Source of the DNA: Lachnospiraceae bacterium UBA7199
Lineage (GTDB): Bacteria; Bacillota; Clostridia; Lachnospirales; Lachnospiraceae
Reading direction: 5' to 3'
NCBI GenBank assembly: GCA_002490775.1
Contig: DKUR01000111.1
Coordinates: 5,856-69,855 of the forward strand
DNA length: 64,000 nt
In this document: positions 43,303 to 53,144 of the stretch, piece by piece
Numbering within the stretch: the stretch's first letter is position 1
Layout: each line of letters begins with the position of its first letter
Program-made: the position numbers and the translations under genes
The notes under the pieces: generated by a model
The model's database searches: none
What the model saw: only the letters and a program-made list of their open reading frames with translations
Told to the model about the DNA's origin: nothing

Positions 43303-45677
43303 AAAGTTACCTTAGCCTGATTCCTATTTCCGCAAGGGCGAGGAGGCGGCAGAACCGCATGACACTATTGTGCATCATTTTTGCCGTATTTTTAGTCACA
43401 AGCATTTTCAGCATAGGAGATACATTTATCCAGACTGAAACGGCCAATGCTAGGAAACATGGTGGAAACTGGCACATCAATCTGGAAAATATTACAGAGG
43501 AAGAGGCAGCGTCCATCGCCGGAAGAGCCGATGTGGCAGCAGCCTCCTGGTTTGATACCGTTAATATAGACAAGGACAGGGACTATACCATAGGCGGAAT
43601 CCAAACGGTTTTAGGCGGTGTGGAGGAGTCTTTTCGGAAGGATATTATGACGTATTTTCCACAGGACGCCAGCTTAGAGGAAGGCGAAGCTATTCTTACA
43701 CCCAATGCCAAAGCCTTGCTGGGTATTAAAGAGGGAGACCGTGTGATGCTGGACACGCCCGCCGGAAGCTATGAGCTTTTGATCACTGGATTCCGCAGCG
43801 GCGACAGCCATTATGCCACAGACAGCGGTACCGGGGAGACTACCGCGCTGTTAGTCAAGGGCGAACAAGTGGGGGCATTTTTATCCTATAAGACCTTTCA
43901 GAAGATACTCACTGACAACCAGGATGTAGGGAATCCTGCCTATTATGTGCAGTTTTCTGGTAAAGCCAATGTAAAACGCTCTCTTGCCGAAATGAAAGAG
44001 CAGTATCCAAAGGCCCTCATCAATGAGCATATGATTCTTTTGGCGGCAGTTGGAGCCAGTGAAAACAGGGTGGCAAAAAATATTTATCCGCCGCTTATTG
44101 TGGTCGGCCTGTTGGTTCTGCTGGCAGGAGTGCTGATGATCTCCGGCAGCTTAAGCAGCGTGATAGCCCAGCGGACGCAGTTTTTTGGCATGATGCGGTG
44201 TATTGGCATGAGCAAAAAACAAGTGATTCGGTTTGTGGAACTGGAGGCGCTAAACTGGTGTAAAACTGCTATTCCTGCCGGAATTATTTTAGGCACGACG
44301 TTTACTTGGTGTTTGATTGCTTTTATGCAATATTTTGTGGGCGGTGAGTTTACCAGTATGGCAGCCATCAGAATAAGTCCTGTTGGGATTTTAAGCGGTG
44401 CTGTGGTGGGTATCCTGACGGTACTTTTGGCGGCCCGGGCCCCGGCAAGGAAAGCTGCAAAGGTATCCCCTGTGGCGGCGGTGTCCGGCAGCATAGAGGC
44501 AGGAAAGCAGAAGAAGCATCGGACCAATACAAATCTTTTGAAGATTGAAACAGCCCTGGGTGTTTCCCATGCAGTATCATCTAAAAAAAGCCTGCTGCTG
44601 ATAGCAGGATCCTTTGCCCTAAGCATTATTTTGTTTCTTTGTTTCTCTGTTTTGGTGGAATTGCTCAGTATCATGCTGCCCACAAAATCTTATGCTGCGG
44701 ATATTGATATCAGCCTTTTGGAAAATGGGGAACTGATTGCTCCTGACCTGCTTAAAGAGCTGCAGGGGATGCATGGCGCAGGGCGCGCCTTTGGGCGGCG
44801 GTACGCCGCCGCTGTTCCGGCACAGTTTGACAAAGAAGTAGGACGGGATGTGGTGGATGTTATCTCTTATGATGATATTCAGCTTGACTGGATACCGGGA
44901 GACGGGGATCTGCGTAAGGGCGGCGATCTTGAAAAAGTCTATGGGGATCAGGGTTATGTATTATGTATTTGGGATAAAGATGTTCCGCTGGATGTGGGAG
45001 ATAAAATTTCATTATGCGGAAGTACGGTAGAGATTGCAGGAATGATGACTTCCAATCCTTTTTCCAATAACGGGCGCACCGACGGAGATGTGATACTGAT
45101 TTGCTCCGATGAGACTTTTGTCCGGCTGACCGGTGAAAACAGATACAGCATTGTCAGCATTCAGATGGCTCCGGGAGCCACTGACGAAGATGCAGAGGCC
45201 ATTCATGAGCTGGTGCGGGGGCAGTACGAGTTTTCAGACAGGAGGGAAGAGGGGGATCAAGGCACACTCTTTGCGATTAAAGTGTTTTTTTATGGCTTTT
45301 TGGTGATCATTGCCTTGATTACGGTGCTGAATATTGTTAACAGCATTTCCATGAGCGTATCTGCCAGAACCAGACAGTATGGCGCTATGCGGGCCGTAGG
45401 AATGGATGGCGGACAGCTTACCAGGATGATTGCCGCTGAAGCAGCCACTTATGCTGCCGCAGGCTGTATCATCGGCTGTGCGGCGGGGGTACCTTTGAGT
45501 AAATTGATGTATGACAAACTGGTAACCGCCCACTTTCCTTATTTTACATGGACTTTGCCAGTATCGTCTCTCCTGATTATTTTGTTGTTTGTTCTTGTGG
45601 CGGCGCTTGCCGCAGTTTATGCCCCTTCTAAGCGGATACGGGAGATGGCAGTGACGGAGACCATTAACGAATTATAG
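43299..45677 (+). CDS. FtsX-family ABC permease (two-repeat, antimicrobial-peptide-type)
   Basis: 792 residues. Membrane helices in blocks, about 30-55, 265-305, 330-390, then about 440-470, 670-700 and 720-790, with two large extracytoplasmic loops of about 200 residues each. It is a duplicated FtsX fold with GMMRCIGMSKKQVIRFVELE and GAMRAVGMDGGQLTRMIAAE as the repeated coupling motifs. With the ATPase it makes an exporter of the BceAB/VncAB type; the associated two-component system probably controls it. Substrate inferred only. Confidence 0.9.
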   Translation: MKSYLSLIPISARARRRQNRMTLLCIIFAVFLVTSIFSIGDTFIQTETANARKHGGNWHINLENITEEEAASIAGRADVAAASWFDTVNIDKDRDYTIGGIQTVLGGVEESFRKDIMTYFPQDASLEEGEAILTPNAKALLGIKEGDRVMLDTPAGSYELLITGFRSGDSHYATDSGTGETTALLVKGEQVGAFLSYKTFQKILTDNQDVGNPAYYVQFSGKANVKRSLAEMKEQYPKALINEHMILLAAVGASENRVAKNIYPPLIVVGLLVLLAGVLMISGSLSSVIAQRTQFFGMMRCIGMSKKQVIRFVELEALNWCKTAIPAGIILGTTFTWCLIAFMQYFVGGEFTSMAAIRISPVGILSGAVVGILTVLLAARAPARKAAKVSPVAAVSGSIEAGKQKKHRTNTNLLKIETALGVSHAVSSKKSLLLIAGSFALSIILFLCFSVLVELLSIMLPTKSYAADIDISLLENGELIAPDLLKELQGMHGAGRAFGRRYAAAVPAQFDKEVGRDVVDVISYDDIQLDWIPGDGDLRKGGDLEKVYGDQGYVLCIWDKDVPLDVGDKISLCGSTVEIAGMMTSNPFSNNGRTDGDVILICSDETFVRLTGENRYSIVSIQMAPGATDEDAEAIHELVRGQYEFSDRREEGDQGTLFAIKVFFYGFLVIIALITVLNIVNSISMSVSARTRQYGAMRAVGMDGGQLTRMIAAEAATYAAAGCIIGCAAGVPLSKLMYDKLVTAHFPYFTWTLPVSSLLIILLFVLVAALAAVYAPSKRIREMAVTETINEL

Positions 45678-45706
45678 TAAAATAATTTCCAATTATCACT
45701 TTTGAA

Positions 45707-45744
45707 AAAAGCGAAGCAGCCAAGGCATGGCTGCTTTGTTTTTA
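45707..45744 (+). terminator. terminator between the ABC exporter and flagellar genes
   Basis: AAGCAGCCA (45714-45722) pairs with TGGCTGCTT (45728-45736) across five bases, followed by TGTTTTT. Confidence 0.85.
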
Positions 45745-45763
45745 TAAAATTTTGTTTCCTCTC

Positions 45764-45790
45764 TAAAGTCTGAAAGAAAATGTCCGATAC
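45764..45790 (+). promoter_or_regulatory. sigma-28 (SigD) promoter of flgM operon
   Basis: TAAA at 45764-45767, 15-base spacer, TCCGATAC at 45783-45790, close to the TAAA-N15-GCCGATAA consensus of flagellar sigma-28. It is 66 bases before flgM. Placing flgM under its own sigma factor is typical. Confidence 0.8.
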
Positions 45791-45855
45791 AAATAGTGAA
45801 GTTAAAAACATGATGAAGATTAATAATGGAAAAATCCACGGAAGGAGGAATCCAA

Positions 45856-46131
45856 ATGCGTATAGAGGCTTATACACAGGTTCAGGGTTTATATGATACA
45901 AAGAAAACAACAAAGCTGCAGGCTAAGAGCAATACAAGCTTTTCGGATCATCTACAGATTTCCAGTCTGGGGAAGGATATTCAGACTGCGAAGCAGGCTG
46001 TGGCAGGAAGCAGTGACATCAGGGAAGATTTGACAGCTTCTATTAAAGCCCGGATTCAGGAAGGCACTTATGAAGTCAATGCAGCAAGTTTTGCTGACAA
46101 ATTATTTCAAAAATATGAAGAGATGAGGTAA
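45856..46131 (+). CDS. flgM: anti-sigma-28 factor FlgM
   Basis: 91 residues, the usual small size. Weakly conserved N-terminus and helical C-terminus (LTASIKARIQEGTYEVNAAS, FADKLFQKYEEM), the family pattern for binding and sequestering sigma-28 until the hook is complete. GGAAGGAGG lies before the ATG. First gene of a seven-gene run up to csrA. Confidence 0.88.
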   Translation: MRIEAYTQVQGLYDTKKTTKLQAKSNTSFSDHLQISSLGKDIQTAKQAVAGSSDIREDLTASIKARIQEGTYEVNAASFADKLFQKYEEMR

Positions 46132-46136
46132 TCCAA

Positions 46137-46655
46137 GTGGCAAGTTTGATGGAAAATCTAATTGAAGTATTAGATCAGGAAAGCCGGGAATATGAAAACT
46201 TGCTGGAATTATCTACAAAGAAAACACCGGTCATTGTGGCTGGTGAATTGGATGAATTAGCCAAGCTCACGGATGAAGAACAAATCGTTGTCAGTAAGAT
46301 TAACCATTTAGAACAGCAAAGACAAGAGGTATTTACTGATATCGCCAATGTAATAAACAAGGATGTTAACTCACTGATGCTTGCGGATCTGGTCGATATG
46401 CTGAAAGCAAGGCCGCAGGAGCAGCAGAAACTGGCTAAGGTACATGACAAATTAAGCAACGCCGTTCATGAAGTAAAGCGCGTAAATGAACAAAACAGGA
46501 TTTTGATTCAAAATGCGCTGGAAATGGTGGAATTTGACATGAATATGCTGCAGGCAATGAAAACAGCGCCTGAGACAGCCAATTATAATAAGGGTGCCTG
46601 CAACACAGGGGCAGCTATGGGAGTAGATGGGAGAGGCTTTGATGCCAAGCAGTAA
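46137..46655 (+). CDS. flgN: flagellar export chaperone FlgN
   Basis: 172 residues, helical throughout, with the FlgN pattern LIEVLDQESREYENLLELST and the hydrophobic/charged heptads of the central coiled coil. FlgN escorts FlgK and FlgL, encoded next. GATGAGG precedes a GTG start five bases after flgM; an ATG at 46149 is an alternative. Confidence 0.87.
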   Translation: MASLMENLIEVLDQESREYENLLELSTKKTPVIVAGELDELAKLTDEEQIVVSKINHLEQQRQEVFTDIANVINKDVNSLMLADLVDMLKARPQEQQKLAKVHDKLSNAVHEVKRVNEQNRILIQNALEMVEFDMNMLQAMKTAPETANYNKGACNTGAAMGVDGRGFDAKQ

Positions 46656-46682
46656 TCCTTGTGAAGGTGATGAGGTGATAAT

Positions 46683-48308
46683 ATGTCTTTGATGGGAAGT
46701 CTATATATTGGTGCAAGTGGATTGCAAACAAGCCAGAATGCGCTGAATACAACAGCGCATAACATGTCAAATGTCGATACAGTCGGGTATACCAGGCAGC
46801 AGGTTCAGCTTGGTACCCGTAATTATAATACCATATCTAAGAGTGCCGCTGCTAATGCATATCTGCAGACAGGTCTTGGTGTTAATTATACGCAGGTAAA
46901 ACAAGTCAGAGATTATTTCCTTGATAAAGCTTATCGAAGAGAGTCCGGAAGAAGTGCTTATTATGATACCTCTGCAGTTGCAGTGGAAGAGGTTGAAAAC
47001 CTTTTTCAGGAACTGGAGGGAAGAGCTTTTGCTGATGCAATTTCAAATTTGTGGACTTCAGTACAGGAAATGGCAAAAGATCCCGGAAATGCTGTAAATC
47101 AGGGTGTGTTTGTGCAGCGCTGTTCTGAATTTTTAAGTCGTGCGAAGGCAGTTTATACCGGACTTAGCGAGTACCAGGATAATTTAAATTATCAGGTGGC
47201 GCAGCAGGTAAATACCATGAATGCCTACGCAAAACGTATTTCAGAGTTAAATCAGGAAATTGTAAAGATTGAATCAGGTAAAGTCGAGCATGCCAATGAT
47301 TTAAAGGATGAAAGAAATCAGCTTATTGATGAACTGGCTTCTATGGGATATATTGATGTGCGGGAAGATGCCGATGGAAATGCACTGATTCGTCTGGAAG
47401 GCAAGGATTTTGTAAAAGCAGATTCTTATAATGAAATTCGTCTTTACACAGATAAGGAAACAGGATTTTATACTCCTTACTGGAAGCAGCTTGCAGAGAC
47501 AAATATAGTTAACGGTATAGAAGAGGTTAATATAGAAGGTGCAGAGCTTTTCAATATGCAGCAGATTATTTCCACTGACCGGAATACGGATATTGGTGCA
47601 TTGAAAGCCATGCTGGTTGCAAGGGGAGACAGACGGGCTACCCATAAGGATTTGGATCCTGCTTATTATGATAAGGATATTAAGCAGTCCATCATAATGA
47701 ATGTACAGGCGGAATTTGACCAATTGGTTAATAAATTGACAACCGCTGTCAATAAGGTATTTGAAGATGCAGCAAATAGAGAGACTGCGAAAAATCCAAA
47801 TTCAACATATATGAGAGATCCTGCTACAGGCCAGCCATACACAATTTTTAATACAATGGCGATTACTGATCCGGTTAATCCGGACAATAATTTTACTGTG
47901 GAGAATATCATAATTAATGGAACCATTAAGCAGGCACCTTCTCTGCTGGGATTTAAGAAAGAGGATGGAACAATTGATCAGGAAACTGCTGATATCATGA
48001 AAGAAATTTTTACAGAAGAGAAATATACATTAAATCCCAATGTAAAAACAGCTACCAACTTTATTAATTATTATAATAATTTGATTTCTCAGGTAGGAAA
48101 TACCGGTTCTGCTTTATGGGGAATTAGTGAAAACCAGCAGCTTACCGTTGACAGTATCGCGGCGGCAAGGGAACAGGTCCTTGGGGTTTCTTCTGATGAA
48201 GAGATGAGCAATATGGTCATGTTTCAAAATGCTTATAATGCATCCAGCCGGTATATCAATGTGATCAGTGAATTGCTGGAGCATGTCATTAACACGCTTG
48301 GAAGATAA
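46683..48308 (+). CDS. flgK: hook-associated protein 1 (HAP1), copy 1
   Basis: 541 residues. The N-terminal FlgK motif GSLYIGASGLQTSQNALNTT then AHNMSNVDTVGYTRQQVQLG, and the C-terminal EEMSNMVMFQNAYNASSRYI helix conserved in rod-hook proteins. The middle third is variable. It joins the hook to the filament. A second FlgK gene follows 16 bases later. Confidence 0.94.
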   Translation: MSLMGSLYIGASGLQTSQNALNTTAHNMSNVDTVGYTRQQVQLGTRNYNTISKSAAANAYLQTGLGVNYTQVKQVRDYFLDKAYRRESGRSAYYDTSAVAVEEVENLFQELEGRAFADAISNLWTSVQEMAKDPGNAVNQGVFVQRCSEFLSRAKAVYTGLSEYQDNLNYQVAQQVNTMNAYAKRISELNQEIVKIESGKVEHANDLKDERNQLIDELASMGYIDVREDADGNALIRLEGKDFVKADSYNEIRLYTDKETGFYTPYWKQLAETNIVNGIEEVNIEGAELFNMQQIISTDRNTDIGALKAMLVARGDRRATHKDLDPAYYDKDIKQSIIMNVQAEFDQLVNKLTTAVNKVFEDAANRETAKNPNSTYMRDPATGQPYTIFNTMAITDPVNPDNNFTVENIIINGTIKQAPSLLGFKKEDGTIDQETADIMKEIFTEEKYTLNPNVKTATNFINYYNNLISQVGNTGSALWGISENQQLTVDSIAAAREQVLGVSSDEEMSNMVMFQNAYNASSRYINVISELLEHVINTLGR

Positions 48309-48324
48309 GAAAGGAGTGGGGTAA

Positions 48325-50148
48325 ATGCCTTCACAATTTTTTGGATTATATATTGCAGGTTCAGGGCTTCGGGCTTCCAATGCCGCTCTGAATACCACAG
48401 CAAATAACATTTCTAATGCACAGACCATTGGCTACAGCCGCCAGCAGGTGGTGCAGCAGGCAAATAATGCACTCCGTACTTTTACAACCTATGGATGTGC
48501 AGGTGCCGGTGTGGATACCATTGCCATAGAGCGTGTCAGGGACAGTTTTTATGATGTGAAATATTGGAACAACAACAGCAAGTATGGTGAATATCAGGTA
48601 AAAGAATATTACATGAAAACCATAGAAGAATATTTTGATGACGACAATGTGAGCGGATTTAAATCTATTTTTAATAAATTTGCTGCGAGCCTTCAGTCTG
48701 TCACCACCAATTCCAGCAGCGACAGCTCTAAGGCACAGTTTATTGCTTCAGCCAAATCGCTTACAGATTACTTCAATAATATGTATGGAAATCTGCAGAA
48801 GCTTCAGCAGGATATCAATCTGGAAATCAAGCAGAATGTGGATCAGATCAATTCCATTGCGCAAAAGATTTCCACATTAAATAAGCAGATTAATGTGATT
48901 GAGCTTTCCGGTACTACGGCCAATGAGCTTAGAGACCAAAGGGAGCTGTTGATAGATGAGTTGTCTGAGATTGTGGATGTAGATGTGACAGAAGTGCCCA
49001 TTACAGATCCCAATAATCCCGACAGAGAGACTGGCGCAACCAGATATCTGGTTCGAATCGCGGGCGGGCAGGTACTGACAGACGGCAATGATTATAATAC
49101 CCTGACTTATTTGGCAAGGGCTACAGACCAAAAGGTAAATCAGACAGATGCAGATGGTTTATATAAGATTATGTGGGCAAATGGCAACGAATTCAGTCTT
49201 GCCAATGCTTCTATGGAAGGAAGGCTGAAAGGTCTGGCACAGTTAAGGGACGGTAACAATGGTGCAAACTTTAACGGTACGGCAACTTCCATTTCGGCAG
49301 ATGGCCTTACGGTAGAGGTGCAGGTGACAGAAGAATATCTGCAGAATATGCGGGAATGCACCTTATCTGATACCGGAGGAAGCATTACCATTGGAAATAC
49401 AGTTTATTATTATGACAGTTGGAAATTTAATAAAGACGATACGACAACACCGCCTACATATACTTATGAATTTACAATGGATGCCAATACGCCGGCAGAT
49501 CCTTCGAAGGCAGGAACGGAAGTAAGAACAGAGGCACCGATTAAGTATCAGGGTATTCCTTATTATATGGAACAGATGAATGCTTGGATCCGCCAGTTCG
49601 CAGAGGCAGTCAATAACATTTTTACCAGTGGGTATAATGCCAATAATGAGCTGGGAGAAAATTTATTTTCCGGACTTAGCGGGAATGGAACAGAATATAC
49701 GATGGCAGATTTCACTGATGCCGATGGATATTACGAGCTGACTGCAGGAAACTTTACAATCAATTCAAAATTAATTAAGGATGCGTCTTTATTAGGAACC
49801 CGCAGCAGTGCGGAAGTGGGTGTGGAAGAATTTGGAAAGATTAATGAAGTGATAGAGCTTCTGGCAAGCAGGGATAAGTTTAATTTCCGCAACGGAACAG
49901 CAGGACAGCTCCTTGAGTCGATTTTATCGGATGTCAGTTTAAATACCAATGATGCCATTACATTTTGTGAAGTATTTAACGGATTGAGAAACAGCATTGA
50001 TAATCAAAGAGTTTCCATTTCGGGTGTAGATGAGGATGAGGAAGCTGTAAGCTTAGTAAAATTCCAGAATGCCTATACACTTGCATCTAAGATGATACAG
50101 ACGCTGACGGAAGTTTACGACCAGTTGATTCTGCGTACAGGGGTATAG
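48325..50148 (+). CDS. flgK: hook-associated protein 1 (HAP1), copy 2
   Basis: 607 residues. FlgK ends: FGLYIAGSGLRASNAALNTT, ANNISNAQTIGYSRQQVVQQ and the C-terminal VSLVKFQNAYTLASKMIQTL. It has a longer central domain than copy 1 (extra beta-rich region around residues 260-420). Tandem FlgK paralogues are unusual; they may form a mixed junction or one may act as a different HAP. RBS AAAGGAGTGG. Confidence 0.92.
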   Translation: MPSQFFGLYIAGSGLRASNAALNTTANNISNAQTIGYSRQQVVQQANNALRTFTTYGCAGAGVDTIAIERVRDSFYDVKYWNNNSKYGEYQVKEYYMKTIEEYFDDDNVSGFKSIFNKFAASLQSVTTNSSSDSSKAQFIASAKSLTDYFNNMYGNLQKLQQDINLEIKQNVDQINSIAQKISTLNKQINVIELSGTTANELRDQRELLIDELSEIVDVDVTEVPITDPNNPDRETGATRYLVRIAGGQVLTDGNDYNTLTYLARATDQKVNQTDADGLYKIMWANGNEFSLANASMEGRLKGLAQLRDGNNGANFNGTATSISADGLTVEVQVTEEYLQNMRECTLSDTGGSITIGNTVYYYDSWKFNKDDTTTPPTYTYEFTMDANTPADPSKAGTEVRTEAPIKYQGIPYYMEQMNAWIRQFAEAVNNIFTSGYNANNELGENLFSGLSGNGTEYTMADFTDADGYYELTAGNFTINSKLIKDASLLGTRSSAEVGVEEFGKINEVIELLASRDKFNFRNGTAGQLLESILSDVSLNTNDAITFCEVFNGLRNSIDNQRVSISGVDEDEEAVSLVKFQNAYTLASKMIQTLTEVYDQLILRTGV

Positions 50149-50171
50149 GATAGTTTTAGGAGGGTGACCAC

Positions 50172-51761
50172 ATGAGAATGACCAACAAAATTATGCAGAA
50201 TAATTCTCTGTATAATATTAACAATAATAAAATATTGCAGGATAAGTTAAGCACCATGATGTCCACGCAGAAAAAGATCACAAGGCCTTCTGATGATCCT
50301 GTTATTGCGATTCGTGCCCTGCGCCTTCGAACCAATGTTACGGAGCTGACACAGTTTTATGAAAAAAATGCTCCTGATGCGGAAATCTGGCTTAACGTTA
50401 CGGAAGGGGCATTGGATACAACCACCAAGGTTCTGACTGAAATGATCAGACTGGCAAATAAGGGGGCCAATAAGGATCTGGGTTCAAAAGATCTTGATAT
50501 TATTGTAGGACAGATGAAATCCTTAAGGGATGAGTTTTATTCTACTGGAAATGTGGACTATGCCGGCCGCTATATCTTTACCGGTTACAGAACAGATACC
50601 ACCTTAAGTTTTACGGAGGAGATACAAGAGCAGCAGAAAGACGGTTATCCTATTTATAAGATTACAGAACAAAAAACAATTGCGGCTTTTGATACGATTA
50701 ATCATACCAACATAGGTAATCTGGATGGCTTAAATAAAGATAATTATACGGATACGAAGTATGATAACATTAAGGAGCAGGACGTTGAGAATGGAAATAT
50801 TCACAGACTGCGGCTTTCCTACGATGGATTAAAAGGGCAAAGTAAGCAGCCGCCAGCTACTGATGATGTGGAAATAAAATTTGCACAGTCTGGAGCTACT
50901 ATTGCTGCAGATACAGTATCAAGTACCGATAACCCCTATGACCAAATACTTGCAGCAAATAATAGCCAAACAGCCAAAGTGATTTTTGTGCCGGAAACAG
51001 GAGAACTTCTTTTTAACAATAAGGCATATGCAGAGATTGAAGATACAATAAAAAATCTTGGGGGAACCGATGCTGAACTGCAGATTACCTATACAAAGGA
51101 TCAGTGGCAGAAAGGAGACTTAAGGCCGGAGCATTATTTTGCGTGCGAGAGCACAGTAAAGGATGAAGCCGGAAATCCCAAGACGATTGAATATAATAAA
51201 GAATATCTTGATGGCAAAGGGGTAAAACAGACCATAGAATATGACGTGGGATATAACCAGAAGATACAGGTAAATACCACTGCAGATGAAGTGTTTTCAC
51301 ATGGTATGGACAGAGATATTGACGACCTTGAAAAAGCACTTGCATCCCTTGCAGATATTGATGCTACAAAAATTGACCTGGATAAGGTTTTGAAGGGTTT
51401 AGACGAGGGAACTGCGGAATATGCAGACGTAAAGAAAAAGTATGATGCGGCAGAAAAAGCATATAACTATATTCGTGAAAATGTGCATGATATGCTGCAG
51501 CGTACAATTACAAAAGCGCAGGGGTATCTGGATGACACCAATGTGGCGATTACTGATAATGGAACCAGAAGCCAGCGTCTTGATCTGATCAGCAACCGTC
51601 TTATGGATCAAAAGACAACCTTCCAGGTGCTGCAGTCGGAAAATGAGGACATAGATATTGCTGATGTAATGATTAAACTGACCAGTACAGAGCTTACCTA
51701 CAATTCAGCTCTGATGGCAACAGGAAAAATTATGCAGACGTCGTTAATGAACTTTATTTAA
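50172..51761 (+). CDS. flgL: hook-associated protein 3 (HAP3)
   Basis: 529 residues, longer than the common 300-residue form because of a central insertion (about 140-390), the likely surface domain. The ends are flagellin-like: MRMTNKIMQNNSLYNINNNK with KITRPSDDPVIAIRALRLRT, and the C-terminal LTSTELTYNSALMATGKIMQ. It sits between FlgK and the filament. Confidence 0.92.
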   Translation: MRMTNKIMQNNSLYNINNNKILQDKLSTMMSTQKKITRPSDDPVIAIRALRLRTNVTELTQFYEKNAPDAEIWLNVTEGALDTTTKVLTEMIRLANKGANKDLGSKDLDIIVGQMKSLRDEFYSTGNVDYAGRYIFTGYRTDTTLSFTEEIQEQQKDGYPIYKITEQKTIAAFDTINHTNIGNLDGLNKDNYTDTKYDNIKEQDVENGNIHRLRLSYDGLKGQSKQPPATDDVEIKFAQSGATIAADTVSSTDNPYDQILAANNSQTAKVIFVPETGELLFNNKAYAEIEDTIKNLGGTDAELQITYTKDQWQKGDLRPEHYFACESTVKDEAGNPKTIEYNKEYLDGKGVKQTIEYDVGYNQKIQVNTTADEVFSHGMDRDIDDLEKALASLADIDATKIDLDKVLKGLDEGTAEYADVKKKYDAAEKAYNYIRENVHDMLQRTITKAQGYLDDTNVAITDNGTRSQRLDLISNRLMDQKTTFQVLQSENEDIDIADVMIKLTSTELTYNSALMATGKIMQTSLMNFI

Positions 51762-51795
51762 TGCAGGCGTGCCGGATACGCAGATAGGAGCGGTT

Positions 51796-52251
51796 ATGAA
51801 AATTAATACGAAGGTATTTGGAGAGATTGAAATAGCAGATGAAAAGATAATTCATTTTCCTTTAGGAATCATTGGATTTCCTGAATTGACTGATTTTGCA
51901 CTGGTACATGATGTGGATAAAGGCAATGGCTCTATTCATTGGCTTCAATCTGCACAGGAGCCGGCATTTGCAATGCCGGTTATGGATCCGCTTTTAGTGA
52001 AGCCGGATTATAATCCTGAGGTGGATGATGAACTATTAAAGCCTATTGGAGAATTACAGCCTGAAGAAGTTCTGGTGATGGTTACAGTTACTGTACCCAG
52101 TGATTTAACGAAAATGAGTGTGAATTTAAAGGGACCTATTATTATTAATGTAATAGAAAAGAAGGCGTGTCAGATCATCATAGATGGCGAAGGGTATGAG
52201 GTCAAGTTTCCGATTTATGATATTTTGAATGCAAAGAAAGCAGGTGAGTAA
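51796..52251 (+). CDS. fliW: flagellar assembly factor FliW
   Basis: 151 residues: IIHFPLGIIGFPELTDFALV and the end GEGYEVKFPIYDIL are the FliW signature. It binds both flagellin and CsrA, so free flagellin releases FliW to inhibit CsrA. ATAGGAG before the ATG, chosen over an in-frame GTG-like extension. It abuts csrA directly. Confidence 0.93.
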   Translation: MKINTKVFGEIEIADEKIIHFPLGIIGFPELTDFALVHDVDKGNGSIHWLQSAQEPAFAMPVMDPLLVKPDYNPEVDDELLKPIGELQPEEVLVMVTVTVPSDLTKMSVNLKGPIIINVIEKKACQIIIDGEGYEVKFPIYDILNAKKAGE

Positions 52252-52470
52252 ATGTTAGCTTTATCCAGAAAGAAAAATGAGGCCTTGATTATTAACAATA
52301 ATATTGAGATTACCGTACTTGAAATCAAAGGGGAGCAGATAAAGCTGGGCATCAGTGCACCGAAAGATGTTCCGGTATACCGAAAAGAGGTTTATGAGCA
52401 GATCCAGGAAGCAAATAAGGATGCGGTCAATACAGGCGGGATGGAAGCATTGAGAAATTTGCTGGGATAG
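52252..52470 (+). CDS. csrA: carbon storage regulator CsrA
   Basis: 72 residues, the typical size. MLALSRKKNEALIINNNIEI, then LEIKGEQIKLGISAPKDVPV and YRKEVYEQIQ, the standard CsrA fold. It represses flagellin translation by binding GGA motifs in the leader, antagonised by FliW; both are encoded adjacent here, with the flagellin leader 4 kb downstream. The start abuts the fliW stop. Confidence 0.96.
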   Translation: MLALSRKKNEALIINNNIEITVLEIKGEQIKLGISAPKDVPVYRKEVYEQIQEANKDAVNTGGMEALRNLLG

Positions 52471-52519
52471 TCAGCCAGATTTCTAAACTGCTGTATAGGA
52501 ATAAATTTCAGAGATATTT

Positions 52520-52550
52520 TAAAAGCTGTACGTAAGTACGGCTTTTTTTA
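52520..52550 (+). terminator. terminator after csrA
   Basis: AGCTGTAC-GTAA-GTACGGCT followed by TTTTTT. Confidence 0.85.
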
Positions 52551-52591
52551 AAAGCATATTACCATTTTTGTGAGTTTTTTTTCCCCATCTA

Positions 52592-52618
52592 TAAATTTTT
52601 TTAAACTTGTTCCGATAT
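52592..52618 (+). promoter_or_regulatory. sigma-28 promoter of flaG-fliD-fliS
   Basis: TAAA at 52592-52595, 15-base spacer, TCCGATAT at 52611-52618. Matches the flagellar sigma-28 consensus and lies 65 bases before flaG. Confidence 0.8.
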
Positions 52619-52682
52619 ATACTAAAGAAGACAGGAAAACTCTAAAGTTTTAATTTTATTACATCACATGGAGGTGATTATA

Positions 52683-53132
52683 ATGGCAATAGAACCATTA
52701 AGCAGTGCTATGACATTTCAAGCACAAACAACTCAGCAGGCTAAGCCTGTGCAGAAGACAGCGGTAGAGAACATGGAAGTTGCTACACCGGATAAGGTAA
52801 CTGCATATGACGCCACGACTGTCAAAGTAGCTGAAGCAGGGAAACAGGACAGTCAGAGCGGGCAAAGCAGTCAAGACGGTCAAAATGGCAGTTTCGCTGA
52901 TCAACAGCAATCAAACAACGAACAGATTCGAAAGGCCGTTGAACAATTGAATAAGAATATGTCTCATTCTGAAGCGATTTTTGGATTTCATGAGAAGACA
53001 AACAGGGTAACAATCAAGATTGTGGATAAGGACACCAAGGAAGTAATTAAGGAAATCCCCCCTGAAAAGACTCTGGACATGATCGCCAAAGCGTGGGAAT
53101 TGGCAGGTATTCTTGTGGATGAGAGGAGATAA
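52683..53132 (+). CDS. flaG: flagellar protein FlaG
   Basis: 149 residues. A low-complexity Gln/Ser/Asp-rich N-terminal half, then the FlaG domain with FGFHEKTNRVTIKIVDKDTK and EVIKEIPPEKTLDMIAKAWE. FlaG affects filament length in other species. GGAGGTGATTATA precedes the ATG. Co-directional with fliD, 12 bases apart. Confidence 0.88.
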   Translation: MAIEPLSSAMTFQAQTTQQAKPVQKTAVENMEVATPDKVTAYDATTVKVAEAGKQDSQSGQSSQDGQNGSFADQQQSNNEQIRKAVEQLNKNMSHSEAIFGFHEKTNRVTIKIVDKDTKEVIKEIPPEKTLDMIAKAWELAGILVDERR

Positions 53133-53144
53133 AGGAGGCAGAAT

